NCBI RefSeq assembly: GCF_000755245.1
Contig: NZ_BBMP01000022.1
Span: forward strand, 868,001 to 932,000
Source: Halococcus sediminicola
Lineage (GTDB): Archaea; Halobacteriota; Halobacteria; Halobacteriales; Halococcaceae
DNA: 64,000 bases
Direction of reading: 5' to 3'
In this document: piece by piece, positions 45,891-53,190 of the stretch
Numbering within the stretch: the first letter of the stretch is position 1
Layout of the letters: each line of letters starts with the position of its first letter
The notes under the pieces: generated by a model
Database searches by the model: none
Told to the model about the DNA's origin: nothing
What the model saw: the letters and a program-made list of their open reading frames with translations, nothing else
Position numbers and translations under genes: made by a program

Positions 45891-46652
45891 TCAGCTGCTC
45901 GCGCGCTCGCCGTCCCACTCGATCCGCCCCTCGACGGCGAGCTTGTCGAGATGCGCCTCGACGGTGCGCTCGGCCAACTCACGAACCCCCGAGAGGTCCT
46001 TCCCGTAGGCCGCGTCGGTCACCGCCGCGACCGTCCGCGCACCCTCGTTCACCGCCTGCACCACCGCCCGCTCGCGGCGCAGTCGGTGGGCGATCAACCG
46101 TTCGAGCACCGCGCATGGTTCCTCGATGACGGGTCCATGCCCCGGATACAGTCGGCTCGGGTTACGGGCGTGGAGTCGCCGGAGCGCGGTGAGATAGCCG
46201 CGCATGTCACCATCTCGACCGCCGACGACGACGCTACCCGCTGCGACCGCGAGGTCGCCGACCAGCAACTCGTTGTCGAGGGCGAGCGCGACGTGGTCGG
46301 GCGCGTGGCCCGGCGTCGTGAGCACTTCGACGAGTCCGGCGTCGGTTTCGATGCGGGTACCCGGACCGAATACCCGGTCGGGAGAGACACCCGTCGTCCG
46401 CTCGAAGCGCTCCTCGTAGCCGGCGCGCGCCCAGACGGTCGCGCGGTCGGCATACGCTTCGACGCCGCCCACGTGGTCGGGATGGGTGTGGGTCACGAGC
46501 AAGTGCTCGACGCCGTCGCATGCCTCGTCGAGTGCAGCCGTTTCGGCCGCCGGGTCGACGAGCAGCGCGCGCTCGCTACCGAGGACGTAACAGTTGGTCT
46601 CGCCACCGGGGGCGGCCGTCTCGACGGGAATAGGGATGCGCGTCGGGTTCAC
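45891..46652 (-). CDS. Metallo-beta-lactamase fold hydrolase
   Basis: 253 aa. Zinc-binding HTHPDHVGG (54-62), a second His in TTPGHAPDHVAL, Asp in ELLVGDLAV and His in LYPGHGPVI. The C-terminal roughly 60 residues (RRERAVVQAVNEGARTVAAV, DLSGVRELAERTVEAHLDKL) form the winged-helix tail of LACTB2-like enzymes, which are RNases or thioesterase-like hydrolases. Substrate not predictable. Start codon GTG 46652. Confidence 0.85.
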   Translation of the reverse strand: MNPTRIPIPVETAAPGGETNCYVLGSERALLVDPAAETAALDEACDGVEHLLVTHTHPDHVGGVEAYADRATVWARAGYEERFERTTGVSPDRVFGPGTRIETDAGLVEVLTTPGHAPDHVALALDNELLVGDLAVAAGSVVVGGRDGDMRGYLTALRRLHARNPSRLYPGHGPVIEEPCAVLERLIAHRLRRERAVVQAVNEGARTVAAVTDAAYGKDLSGVRELAERTVEAHLDKLAVEGRIEWDGERASS

Positions 46653-46686
46653 GGCCAGCGAACGTGCTCGCGGGCCAAAAGTGGAG

Positions 46687-46959
46687 TTACTGGTTCAGGA
46701 AGTAGACCTGCTTTCTGGCGTCGCGGAAGCTGTAGCGCGACCCCACGAGGTCGTCCTCCTCCAATCTGTTGAGCGCGTAGCGCACAGTTCTATCTGGCAG
46801 TAGCGACTCGTCGGCAAGCTGACCCTGCGAGAGCGGTGTCTCCGATTCGAGCACCTTGGCGACGAGCTTCGCGCTCGGGGGGAGTTCGCGCAGGCGGTCG
46901 CGGAACTCGGTCTCGGTGAGCGGGTCGTCGGGCTGTGAGCGGTCCGTGGTGGCACTCAT
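46687..46959 (-). CDS. Winged-helix transcriptional regulator
   Basis: 90 aa. One wHTH: LPPSAKLVAKVLESETPLSQ, then GQLADESLLPDRTVRYALNR (recognition helix, about 46-65) and wing GSRYSFRDARKQVYF. Resembles MarR/TrmB-type DNA-binding domains, with no ligand domain. Divergent from the FMN/F420 oxidoreductase gene; a TATA-like GTTTTACC about 25 bp upstream suggests a leaderless mRNA. Confidence 0.8.
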   Translation of the reverse strand: MSATTDRSQPDDPLTETEFRDRLRELPPSAKLVAKVLESETPLSQGQLADESLLPDRTVRYALNRLEEDDLVGSRYSFRDARKQVYFLNQ

Positions 46960-47003
46960 GCCCACTGCTGGTCGGTACGCCGTGGTAAAACTTGCCCATG
47001 TAT

Positions 47004-47034
47004 GTGAATGAATACTATTGCCGCATAAGTGAAT
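47004..47034. promoter_or_regulatory. GTGAAT direct repeats in the divergent promoter region
   Basis: GTGAAT occurs at 47004-47009 and 47029-47034, spaced 25 bp apart (about 2.4 helical turns), each followed nearby by AATAC, inside a markedly A/T-rich island. A related inverted ATTCAG lies at about 47048-47053. The site sits between the wHTH gene and the oxidoreductase gene and may be the regulator's target. Confidence 0.4.
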
Positions 47035-47093
47035 ACCCTGTTCCTTATATTCAGTGGCACAACTGCTTTCCCGTGGCCGGTCGAACGTGCCAC

Positions 47094-47501
47094 ATGGATT
47101 CGATACCCGAACAGTTCCACGACCTCTTCGAACGCGAGACGTTCGCCCACTTCGCCACGATGATGCCCGACGGTACGCCACAGGTGACGCCGGTCTGGGT
47201 CGACTACGATGTCGAGGCGAATCGCGTGCTCGTCAACACCGCTCGCGGCCGACGAAAGGAGAAGAACGTCGGTCGGAACCCGAAGGTGAGTCTCTCGATG
47301 GTCGATCCCGACGATCCCTATCGGTTCGTCTCGGTTCGTGGTGAGGTCGACGAACTCACCGAGGAGGGCGCAGTCGAGCACATCAACGAACTCGCCCGCC
47401 GATACATGGGCGTCGAGGAGTATCCCGGTCTCGACGACGAAGAGGGTGCACGGGTCCAGATCTGTATCCGGCCCGAGGCGGTCGCCACCGGGCAGGGGTA
47501 G
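47094..47501 (+). CDS. Pyridoxamine-5'-phosphate-oxidase-like, PPOX/F420-type oxidoreductase
   Basis: 135 aa split beta-barrel protein. FAHFATMMPDGTPQVTPVWV (17-36), NTARGRRKEKNVGRNPKVSL (cofactor-phosphate binding, about 48-67), PYRFVSVRGEVDELTE and a short tail match the PPOX-class F420-dependent family (TIGR03618 type). Haloarchaea make F420, so F420 is plausible, FMN possible. Substrate unknown. Confidence 0.85.
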   Translation: MDSIPEQFHDLFERETFAHFATMMPDGTPQVTPVWVDYDVEANRVLVNTARGRRKEKNVGRNPKVSLSMVDPDDPYRFVSVRGEVDELTEEGAVEHINELARRYMGVEEYPGLDDEEGARVQICIRPEAVATGQG

Positions 47502-47550
47502 CACCCGATATCCGTACGGTTTTATTCCTCGGCGGAAAACGACCGGTAGC

Positions 47551-48261
47551 GTGAAGGGACAGGAGTGGTATCAGACCGCCGAAGTCGCAGAGGACTACGA
47601 CTCGAAGCGGTTCTCCGATGGCGGGCGGCTCATCGACGACCGCGAGAAAGAGGCCGTGCTCTCGGCAGTCGGTCCCGTCGAGGGCAAACACGTCCTCGAA
47701 ATCGCCTGCGGCACGGGGAGGTTCACCACGATGCTCGCCCAGCGCGGCGCGGACATCGTGGGACTGGACATCTCGCCGGCAATGCTTCAGGAGGGTCGAA
47801 AGAAGGCCCACGCGGCGGGCGTCGCCGACCATCTGGAGTTCATGCGCGGCGACGCCGCCCGCCTGCCCTTCCCCGACGACCACTTCGAAACGGTAATCGC
47901 GATGCGGTTTTTCCATCTCGCGGATACGCCGGCCTCGTTTCTCGCCGAGATGCGCCGCGTCGCGCGCGATCAAGTGATCTTCGACACGTTCCGACGGTTC
48001 AGCACCCGCAGCATCTACAACTGGCTGCTCCCGATGGGGTCGCGGCTGTACGCCCGTGTCGAGGTCGAACAACTGCTCGACGGCGCTGGGCTTCGGCTGG
48101 CCGGCGAGGAACACGACTTCTTCTTCCCGTACGGACTCTACCGCCAACTGCCCGACGCGATGGCCAACCGCGTGCGCGAACTCGACGAGGCCGTCATGGC
48201 GTCGCCGGTCGGCGAACACGTGGCGTCGGTGTCGTACTGGAACACGCAGCTCAAGCGCTGA
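47551..48261 (+). CDS. Class I SAM-dependent methyltransferase
   Basis: 236 aa. Motif I VLEIACGTGRFTTML (49-63), motif II GLDISPAMLQEGRKK, post-motif HLEFMRGDAARLPFPDD, and AMRFFHLADTPASFLAEMRR. UbiE/Coq5-like; the C-terminal half has FFFPYGLYRQLPDAMANR. A TATA-like GTTTTATT about 30 bp upstream supports the GTG start at 47551 with a leaderless transcript. Substrate unknown. Confidence 0.85.
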   Translation: MKGQEWYQTAEVAEDYDSKRFSDGGRLIDDREKEAVLSAVGPVEGKHVLEIACGTGRFTTMLAQRGADIVGLDISPAMLQEGRKKAHAAGVADHLEFMRGDAARLPFPDDHFETVIAMRFFHLADTPASFLAEMRRVARDQVIFDTFRRFSTRSIYNWLLPMGSRLYARVEVEQLLDGAGLRLAGEEHDFFFPYGLYRQLPDAMANRVRELDEAVMASPVGEHVASVSYWNTQLKR

Positions 48262-48308
48262 ACCGCTCGCACAGCCGCCCGAAGCGGGGCGCGCCGACGA
48301 AGCGGGTG

Positions 48309-48316
48309 TTTTTATA
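48309..48316 (+). promoter_or_regulatory. TATA box of the glycosyltransferase gene
   Basis: TTTTTATA lies 24-31 bp before ATG 48340, predicting a leaderless mRNA. Confidence 0.5.
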
Positions 48317-48339
48317 CCGCGCCGCTGTACCAATCCGAT

Positions 48340-49320
48340 ATGCAGCTCTCGGTGGTCGTGCCGACACTCAACGGCCGCACCCAACTCGCGGCGTGTCTCG
48401 ACGCGCTCGCGGCGGCCCCCGAGAGCGAGGTCGTGGTGGTGAACGGTCCCTCTGCGGACGGCACCACGGGGATGGTCGGCGAGCGCACGGACGTCGACGT
48501 GCTCGTCGAGGTCGCCGACCGCAACCTCAACGTGGCGCGCAACGCCGGTATCGAGCACGCGAGCGGCGAGCACGTCGCGTTCGTCGGCTACGATCGAACC
48601 ATCGAACCGGGCTGGACGGACGCGCTCGCGGCGGGGTTCGACGCCGGTGGCGTCGGTGGTCGCGCACACACCATCGCCGAGGGACATCCGCCGCGCGAGG
48701 GCCAGAACGTGGGAGCCGTCACCGGGCCGACGCGCCGGGGCGAGGTGGCGAGCACGCCTGAATCCCGGACCATCGCCGGGCACGAAGTGACGTACTTCGA
48801 CGGCTCGAACGTGGCGTTCACTCGCGCGGCGCTCACCGAGGCCGACGGGTTCGACGAGTACCTCCAGACCGGCGGTGCGCGCGATCTCGCCCATCGTCTC
48901 GCGGCCCGCGAGTACGGCGTCCACTGGGCCGATGGAATGGCCGTCGGCGACGCGCTCGAAGCCGAGACGGAACCGTCGGCCCCGCGAGCGCTCTCCGATG
49001 GGGGACGGGCCGAACGCGACTGGTACTGGAAGTACCGTGCGCTCGCCTACCGCCTCGTCAAGAACTACGGCGTCCGACCGACGACCGCTCGCCGACTGCT
49101 CTCGCACGCGAGTCGGGACGCGCTCTCGGGGTTCACGGGCGTCGTCCGCGGCGAGGCGACCCCCACGAACTGGGTCGGGAACGGGCGGGACGTGTTTTTG
49201 GGTACCGTTCGTGGCAACGGGTCGGGACTGACCGCACGGTGGCGCTCGCGCGGACGCCGGAACCCGAACGGGCTCTCCTCGCGATCGGACCGTGCGGTCG
49301 CGGTCTACGACTGGCGATAA
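48340..49320 (+). CDS. Family 2 glycosyltransferase (GT-A)
   Basis: 326 aa. GT-A start LSVVVPTLNGRTQLAACLDA (3-22), EVVVVNGPSADGTTGMV, RNLNVARNAGIEHASGEHVA, then GSNVAFTRAALTEADGFDEY acceptor region. Where the DxD metal site is expected there is VAFVGYDRTIEPGW with one Asp only. No TM segment, so it is probably cytoplasmic. It may act in exopolysaccharide or protein glycan synthesis; no other glycan genes are adjacent. Confidence 0.82.
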   Translation: MQLSVVVPTLNGRTQLAACLDALAAAPESEVVVVNGPSADGTTGMVGERTDVDVLVEVADRNLNVARNAGIEHASGEHVAFVGYDRTIEPGWTDALAAGFDAGGVGGRAHTIAEGHPPREGQNVGAVTGPTRRGEVASTPESRTIAGHEVTYFDGSNVAFTRAALTEADGFDEYLQTGGARDLAHRLAAREYGVHWADGMAVGDALEAETEPSAPRALSDGGRAERDWYWKYRALAYRLVKNYGVRPTTARRLLSHASRDALSGFTGVVRGEATPTNWVGNGRDVFLGTVRGNGSGLTARWRSRGRRNPNGLSSRSDRAVAVYDWR

Positions 49321-49405
49321 CTCGGTTCTCAAAAACGTCCGACGCCCGCCGTCGTGTGTCACACTCCCCGTTCGCGTCCGGCGCTTTCTCGTCCCCGAGT
49401 AGCAA

Positions 49406-49415
49406 TTTTTATATA
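49406..49415 (+). promoter_or_regulatory. Strong TATA box of the thermosome gene
   Basis: TTTTTATATA lies about 40 bp before ATG 49452, in an otherwise G+C-rich region, consistent with a short leader. GATGAGG lies 10 bp before the ATG as a possible SD. Confidence 0.6.
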
Positions 49416-49451
49416 GAACCGCAAACGACCCACTGATGAGGATTTCAAATC

Positions 49452-51029
49452 ATGGCACAGCGACAGCGCATGGGTGGACAGCCGATGTTCATCCTCAGCG
49501 ATGACTCCGAGCGCACGCGCGGACAGGACGCACAGAGTTCAAACATCACGGCCGGCAAGGCGGTATCGGAGGCCGTCCGGACGACCCTCGGCCCGCGAGG
49601 GATGGACAAGATGCTCGTCTCGGATGCCGGCGACGTCGTCATCACCAACGACGGCGCGACCATCCTCGGCGAAATGGACATCGAGCATCCCGCCGCTCAG
49701 ATGATCGTCGAGGTCGCCGAGACACAGGAGGACGAGGTCGGCGACGGCACGACCACGGCCGCGGTACTGGCCGGCCAGCTGCTCGCCAAGGCCGAAAGCC
49801 TCCTCGACGACGATGTCCATCCGACGACCATCGTCGAGGGCTATCACGAGGCCGCGCAACTGGCCCACGAGGCCGTCGACGGACTCGTGCTCGACGACGA
49901 CGTCGACGACGAACTGCTCCGCGGCGTCGCCAAAACCTCGATGACCGGCAAGGGTACCGGCGACGTCGGTGCCGAAGCGCTCGCCGACACTGTCGTACAG
50001 GGAATTCGACAGGTCGAGGGCGACGGCGTGGCACGCGAGGACATCACCGTCCGAACGCAGACGGGCGCGAGTTCGAGCGCCACCGAACTCGTCGAGGGTG
50101 TCATCAGCGAGGAGGAACCGGTCCGCGAGGATATGCCCAATAGTGTCGAGGACGCCTCGATCGCGGTGCTCGACGTCGAGTTCGACATCCGCGAGTCGAA
50201 CGTCGACGCCGAGTACGACGTCCAGAGCGTCGATCAGCTGAACGCCGCCATCGACGCCGAGGAGAACCAGTTCAAGCAGTACGCCGAGCAACTCGCCGAC
50301 CTCGACGTGGACGTGGCGTTCGTCACCGAGAGCATCGACGACCGCGCGGCCGCCTACCTCGCCGAGGAGGGAATTCTGGCCTTCGAGAGCGTCGACGACG
50401 ACGAAGCGAAAGCCATCACGCAGGCCACCGGTGCAAGTCGCGTCGGGGCCATCGCCGACCTCGAAGACGGCGACCTGGGTAGCGCCGAGCGCGTCAGCGT
50501 CGAGTCCTTCGCCGACGACGATCTGGTCTTCGTCGAGGGCGGCGCGGCCGCCGAATCCGTGACGGTGTTCGCCCGCGGCGGCACCGAGCACGTCACCGAC
50601 GAACTCGAACGCGCGCTCCACGACGGACTCGACGTCGTGACCGCCGCGCTCGACGCCGGCGGAGTGGTCCCCGGCGGCGGTGCGAGCGAGATCGCCATCG
50701 CCGCGCACATCCGCGACCGGGCGGCGAGCATCGAGGGCCGCCGTCAGTTGGCGGTCGAGGCCTTCGCCGACGCCATCGACGTGCTCCCGCGCACGCTCGC
50801 CGAGAACACCGGCATGGACTCGATCGACGCTCTCGTCGAACTGCGGAGCCGCCACGACAGCGATGGGCGGGCCGGCATCATCAGCGAGGGTCAGACCGGG
50901 ACTGTTTCCGACCCCGTCGAGGCCGGCGTGTTCGATCCTGTTGCTGTGAAACACGAGGCCATCGAGAGCGCCACCGAGGCCGCGACGATGATCGCCCGCA
51001 TCGACGACGTCATCTCCGCGGACAACTGA
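49452..51029 (+). CDS. cct: Thermosome subunit (group II chaperonin)
   Basis: 525 aa. ATP-binding motifs [12 protein letters not shown] (44-55), NDGATIL (66-72), GDGTTTAA (97-104) and [10 protein letters not shown] (about 400). The apical helical-protrusion region ([20 protein letters not shown]) is present. It lacks the Gly/Met-rich C-terminal GGM tail of the main haloarchaeal subunits and ends [10 protein letters not shown]. In Haloferax volcanii a short third subunit of similar length (Cct3) exists; that link is likely but unproved. Confidence 0.93.
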   Translation: MAQRQRMGGQPMFILSDDSERTRGQDAQSSNITAGKAVSEAVRTTLGPRGMDKMLVSDAGDVVITNDGATILGEMDIEHPAAQMIVEVAETQEDEVGDGTTTAAVLAGQLLAKAESLLDDDVHPTTIVEGYHEAAQLAHEAVDGLVLDDDVDDELLRGVAKTSMTGKGTGDVGAEALADTVVQGIRQVEGDGVAREDITVRTQTGASSSATELVEGVISEEEPVREDMPNSVEDASIAVLDVEFDIRESNVDAEYDVQSVDQLNAAIDAEENQFKQYAEQLADLDVDVAFVTESIDDRAAAYLAEEGILAFESVDDDEAKAITQATGASRVGAIADLEDGDLGSAERVSVESFADDDLVFVEGGAAAESVTVFARGGTEHVTDELERALHDGLDVVTAALDAGGVVPGGGASEIAIAAHIRDRAASIEGRRQLAVEAFADAIDVLPRTLAENTGMDSIDALVELRSRHDSDGRAGIISEGQTGTVSDPVEAGVFDPVAVKHEAIESATEAATMIARIDDVISADN

Positions 51030-51041
51030 TCCGATCCACCG

Positions 51042-51047
51042 TTTTTT
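51042..51047 (+). terminator. T6 run after the thermosome gene
   Basis: Six Ts 13 bp after the stop codon, followed by GCTCC. Fits archaeal U-tract termination. Confidence 0.5.
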
Positions 51048-51093
51048 GCTCCAAGCGACGATCAGCGCGTCGCACGTCCGTCGCCGGTCGTTC

Positions 51094-51702
51094 TCAGATC
51101 GTCGGCAGTCGCCAGTCGTATCGCAGCGCCAGCAGGCGAAGGCCGAGCACGGCGACCGCACAGCCGAGCGCCGCCCGACCGGACGCGACGCCCGCCCGCA
51201 CCGCGAGCCAGAACATGGCCCCGCCGAGCACCGCCGGCGTCGCGTAGAAGTCCTCGTGGAGCACGCTCGGCACCCGTCCGAGCAGCACGTCGGCGATGCT
51301 GCCGCCGCCGACGCCGGTGAGCGTCGCGAGGACCACGACGCCGAATGGCGAGAGCCCTGCTTGAACGCCGACGAGCGCGCCGGTGGCCGCGAACGCCGCG
51401 AGACCGACGGCATCGGGGAGCTGGACCGCCGCGTGATTCTTGAGGCGTCCGCCGAGCAGCCATGCGAGTACGAGTGCGAGCGCGACACCGGCAAGGGCGA
51501 TGGCGACGTCGCCGGTCGTCCGCAGCGCGACCGGGACGCGACCGACGAGCGTGTCGCGGAGAATACCGCCGCCGAGCGCCGTGAGCACCCCGAGAACGGC
51601 GATGCCGAACAAGTCGAGGTCGGCGTCGGCACCCTTGAGCGAACCGGCGACCGCGAACGCCACGAGGCCGATCGCGTTCATCGCGCCGAAGGCGTCGACC
51701 AT
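51094..51702 (-). CDS. TRIC-type (UPF0126) trimeric cation channel
   Basis: 202 aa, about six to seven TM helices in two similar halves. Each half has a Gly-rich pore motif: ALGGGILRDTLVGRVPVAL (43-61) and GVGGGSIADVLLGRVPSVL (about 130-148). Prokaryotic TRIC channels conduct monovalent cations. Its start overlaps the SAM-hydrolase stop by 1 bp. Confidence 0.87.
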   Translation of the reverse strand: MVDAFGAMNAIGLVAFAVAGSLKGADADLDLFGIAVLGVLTALGGGILRDTLVGRVPVALRTTGDVAIALAGVALALVLAWLLGGRLKNHAAVQLPDAVGLAAFAATGALVGVQAGLSPFGVVVLATLTGVGGGSIADVLLGRVPSVLHEDFYATPAVLGGAMFWLAVRAGVASGRAALGCAVAVLGLRLLALRYDWRLPTI

Positions 51703-52466
51703 CAGACGTCCGTCAGCACGACCGGGTCGCCCACCCCGACGCCGAACGCCCGCTCGCCACGGCCACGATTCACGGCGAGTTCGACGTTCTCGTGGCTCCC
51801 GACGGTGACGAGCCGTTCTTCCGGTTCGGCGTGGGCGTACGAGCGTTCGACCGGCACCCGTTCGTCGTTTATCGCTATCGAGTCGCCGAAGGAGCCGTCG
51901 AGCACCTCGCCGGGAACGTTCGTGATGACGTTGCCGAACCCGTCGACGACGAGCACCTCGCCAGCGGTCTCGTCTTCTCGGTAATCGGGGTCGGGAAAAC
52001 GAAGCTCTTCGATGGCCTCGATTGGTGTACAGCGGTCGAGGTCCTCGATATGTTCACTGTCAGCCTCGTGGACGGCCGCGGCCGCCGGCGCGAATACATC
52101 CCGTCCGTGAAAGGTCGAACTCGCGGCATCACCATCGTCGATTTCGAACACCTCGATGTCGTCGCCGTCGGCGAGTTGGCGGGCAACGGGCACGAGCACG
52201 CCGTTGTCCGGCCCGACGAGGGCGTGCTCACCAGCGCGCACGACGATCGCCGCGCGGTCGGTGCCGACGCCGGGGTCGACCACGACGAGGTGGACGGCGG
52301 GCGGGAAATAGGGGAGGAGTTCTCGCAGCCAGAACGCCGCCGTGCGGACGTCCTGTCGGGGAAAGTCGTGGCTGACGTCGACCAGTCGGGCATCCGTGTT
52401 CGAGAGGAGCACTCCCTTCATCGCCGCCGGGTAGGGCGCACCGAAGTCTGAACTCAGCGTGAGCAT
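51702..52466 (-). CDS. SAM hydroxide adenosyltransferase (DUF62)
   Basis: 254 aa. MLTLSSDFGAPYPAAMKGVL start; LVDVSHDFPRQDVRTAAFWL; VHLVVVDPGVGTDRAAIVVR; LVGPDNGVLVPVA match the DUF62/SAM hydrolase family that cleaves SAM to adenosine and methionine. The C-terminal barrel has VLVVDGFGNVITNVPGEVL. It sits between nadM and the TRIC gene with 1-2 bp overlap or gap. Confidence 0.9.
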   Translation of the reverse strand: MLTLSSDFGAPYPAAMKGVLLSNTDARLVDVSHDFPRQDVRTAAFWLRELLPYFPPAVHLVVVDPGVGTDRAAIVVRAGEHALVGPDNGVLVPVARQLADGDDIEVFEIDDGDAASSTFHGRDVFAPAAAAVHEADSEHIEDLDRCTPIEAIEELRFPDPDYREDETAGEVLVVDGFGNVITNVPGEVLDGSFGDSIAINDERVPVERSYAHAEPEERLVTVGSHENVELAVNRGRGERAFGVGVGDPVVLTDV

Positions 52467-52467
52467 G

Positions 52468-53022
52468 CTATTCGGGGTCGGCGGTATCGGAGCGGTGTGG
52501 ACGGTCGTCGGCCGCCCCATCGGTATCGCTCACCCGCTGGAGGCGCTCGATGCCGTTGATTTCTTCGACGATCTCGACGACGGCACTCGGGAGGAGTTCC
52601 TCCCAGCCTTCGTCGGCGATCATTCGTTCTCTGATCTCGGTTCCTTCGAGCTTTTCGCGTTCGAACATCGGCGACTGGCGCACTTCGACGCCAGCCTCCG
52701 AAAACAGCTGAATCACGAGGGGGTTGTTCGAGTAGGCGATGTCGAACGCCGGCGACATGCTGCGGACGTGGGAGACCCAGACGGCGTTCCTGTCGAGGTC
52801 TTCGATGGGAACGGGATAGATGACCAGTTCGGCGTCTTCGAGCGCCTTGGTGATCATCATGATGCGCTCGCCGGCGGTGAACGGGTTGTGGCGGGTGTGT
52901 GAGTCGTCGGCGCTGCCGATGCCGAGGACGAGTTCGTCGACTTCGCCGACGATGCGTTCAACCATGTGGTGGTGGCCGTCGTGGTAGGGCTGGAAGCGAC
53001 CGATGTAAAACCCCCGCGTCAT
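52468..53022 (-). CDS. nadM: Nicotinamide-nucleotide adenylyltransferase, archaeal NadM type
   Basis: 184 aa. Nucleotidyltransferase motif GRFQPYHDGHHHMVERI (8-24, HxGH variant HDGH) and C-terminal MFEREKLEGTEIRERMI (119-135, ISTxxxR equivalent). It makes NAD from NMN and ATP. The last 20 residues are a polar, acidic extension. ATG 53022 lies about 20 bp after the TATA box at 53041-53050. Confidence 0.92.
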   Translation of the reverse strand: MTRGFYIGRFQPYHDGHHHMVERIVGEVDELVLGIGSADDSHTRHNPFTAGERIMMITKALEDAELVIYPVPIEDLDRNAVWVSHVRSMSPAFDIAYSNNPLVIQLFSEAGVEVRQSPMFEREKLEGTEIRERMIADEGWEELLPSAVVEIVEEINGIERLQRVSDTDGAADDRPHRSDTADPE

Positions 53023-53040
53023 GTCCTCACTCCCGCCCCG

Positions 53041-53050
53041 CACATATATA
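53041..53050 (-). promoter_or_regulatory. TATA box of nadM operon
   Basis: On the minus strand TATATATGTG follows TTT (53041-53053), centred about 25 bp before ATG 53022, so the nadM transcript should be leaderless. Confidence 0.55.
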
Positions 53051-53143
53051 AAACCGGCCGGTCGGACACGAACGACTGATCGCAGCGCAGGAGGTCTCGT
53101 ACGGCCGATTTCGATGCCATGTGGCCGACGTGGGAGGGGAGAA

Positions 53144-53152
53144 AGTATATCA
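53144..53152 (+). promoter_or_regulatory. TATA-like element of lonB
   Basis: AGTATATCA lies about 40-47 bp before ATG 53191, giving a predicted leader of about 15-20 nt. Confidence 0.45.
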
Positions 53153-53190
53153 GTGGACGTGCCCTTCTCTCTACTGTTAGAGACAGTCAT

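Noticed and set aside
47383-49362. 659-codon minus-strand frame opposite the methyltransferase and glycosyltransferase
   Set aside because: Covers two genes with clear motifs and promoters; no homology of its own.
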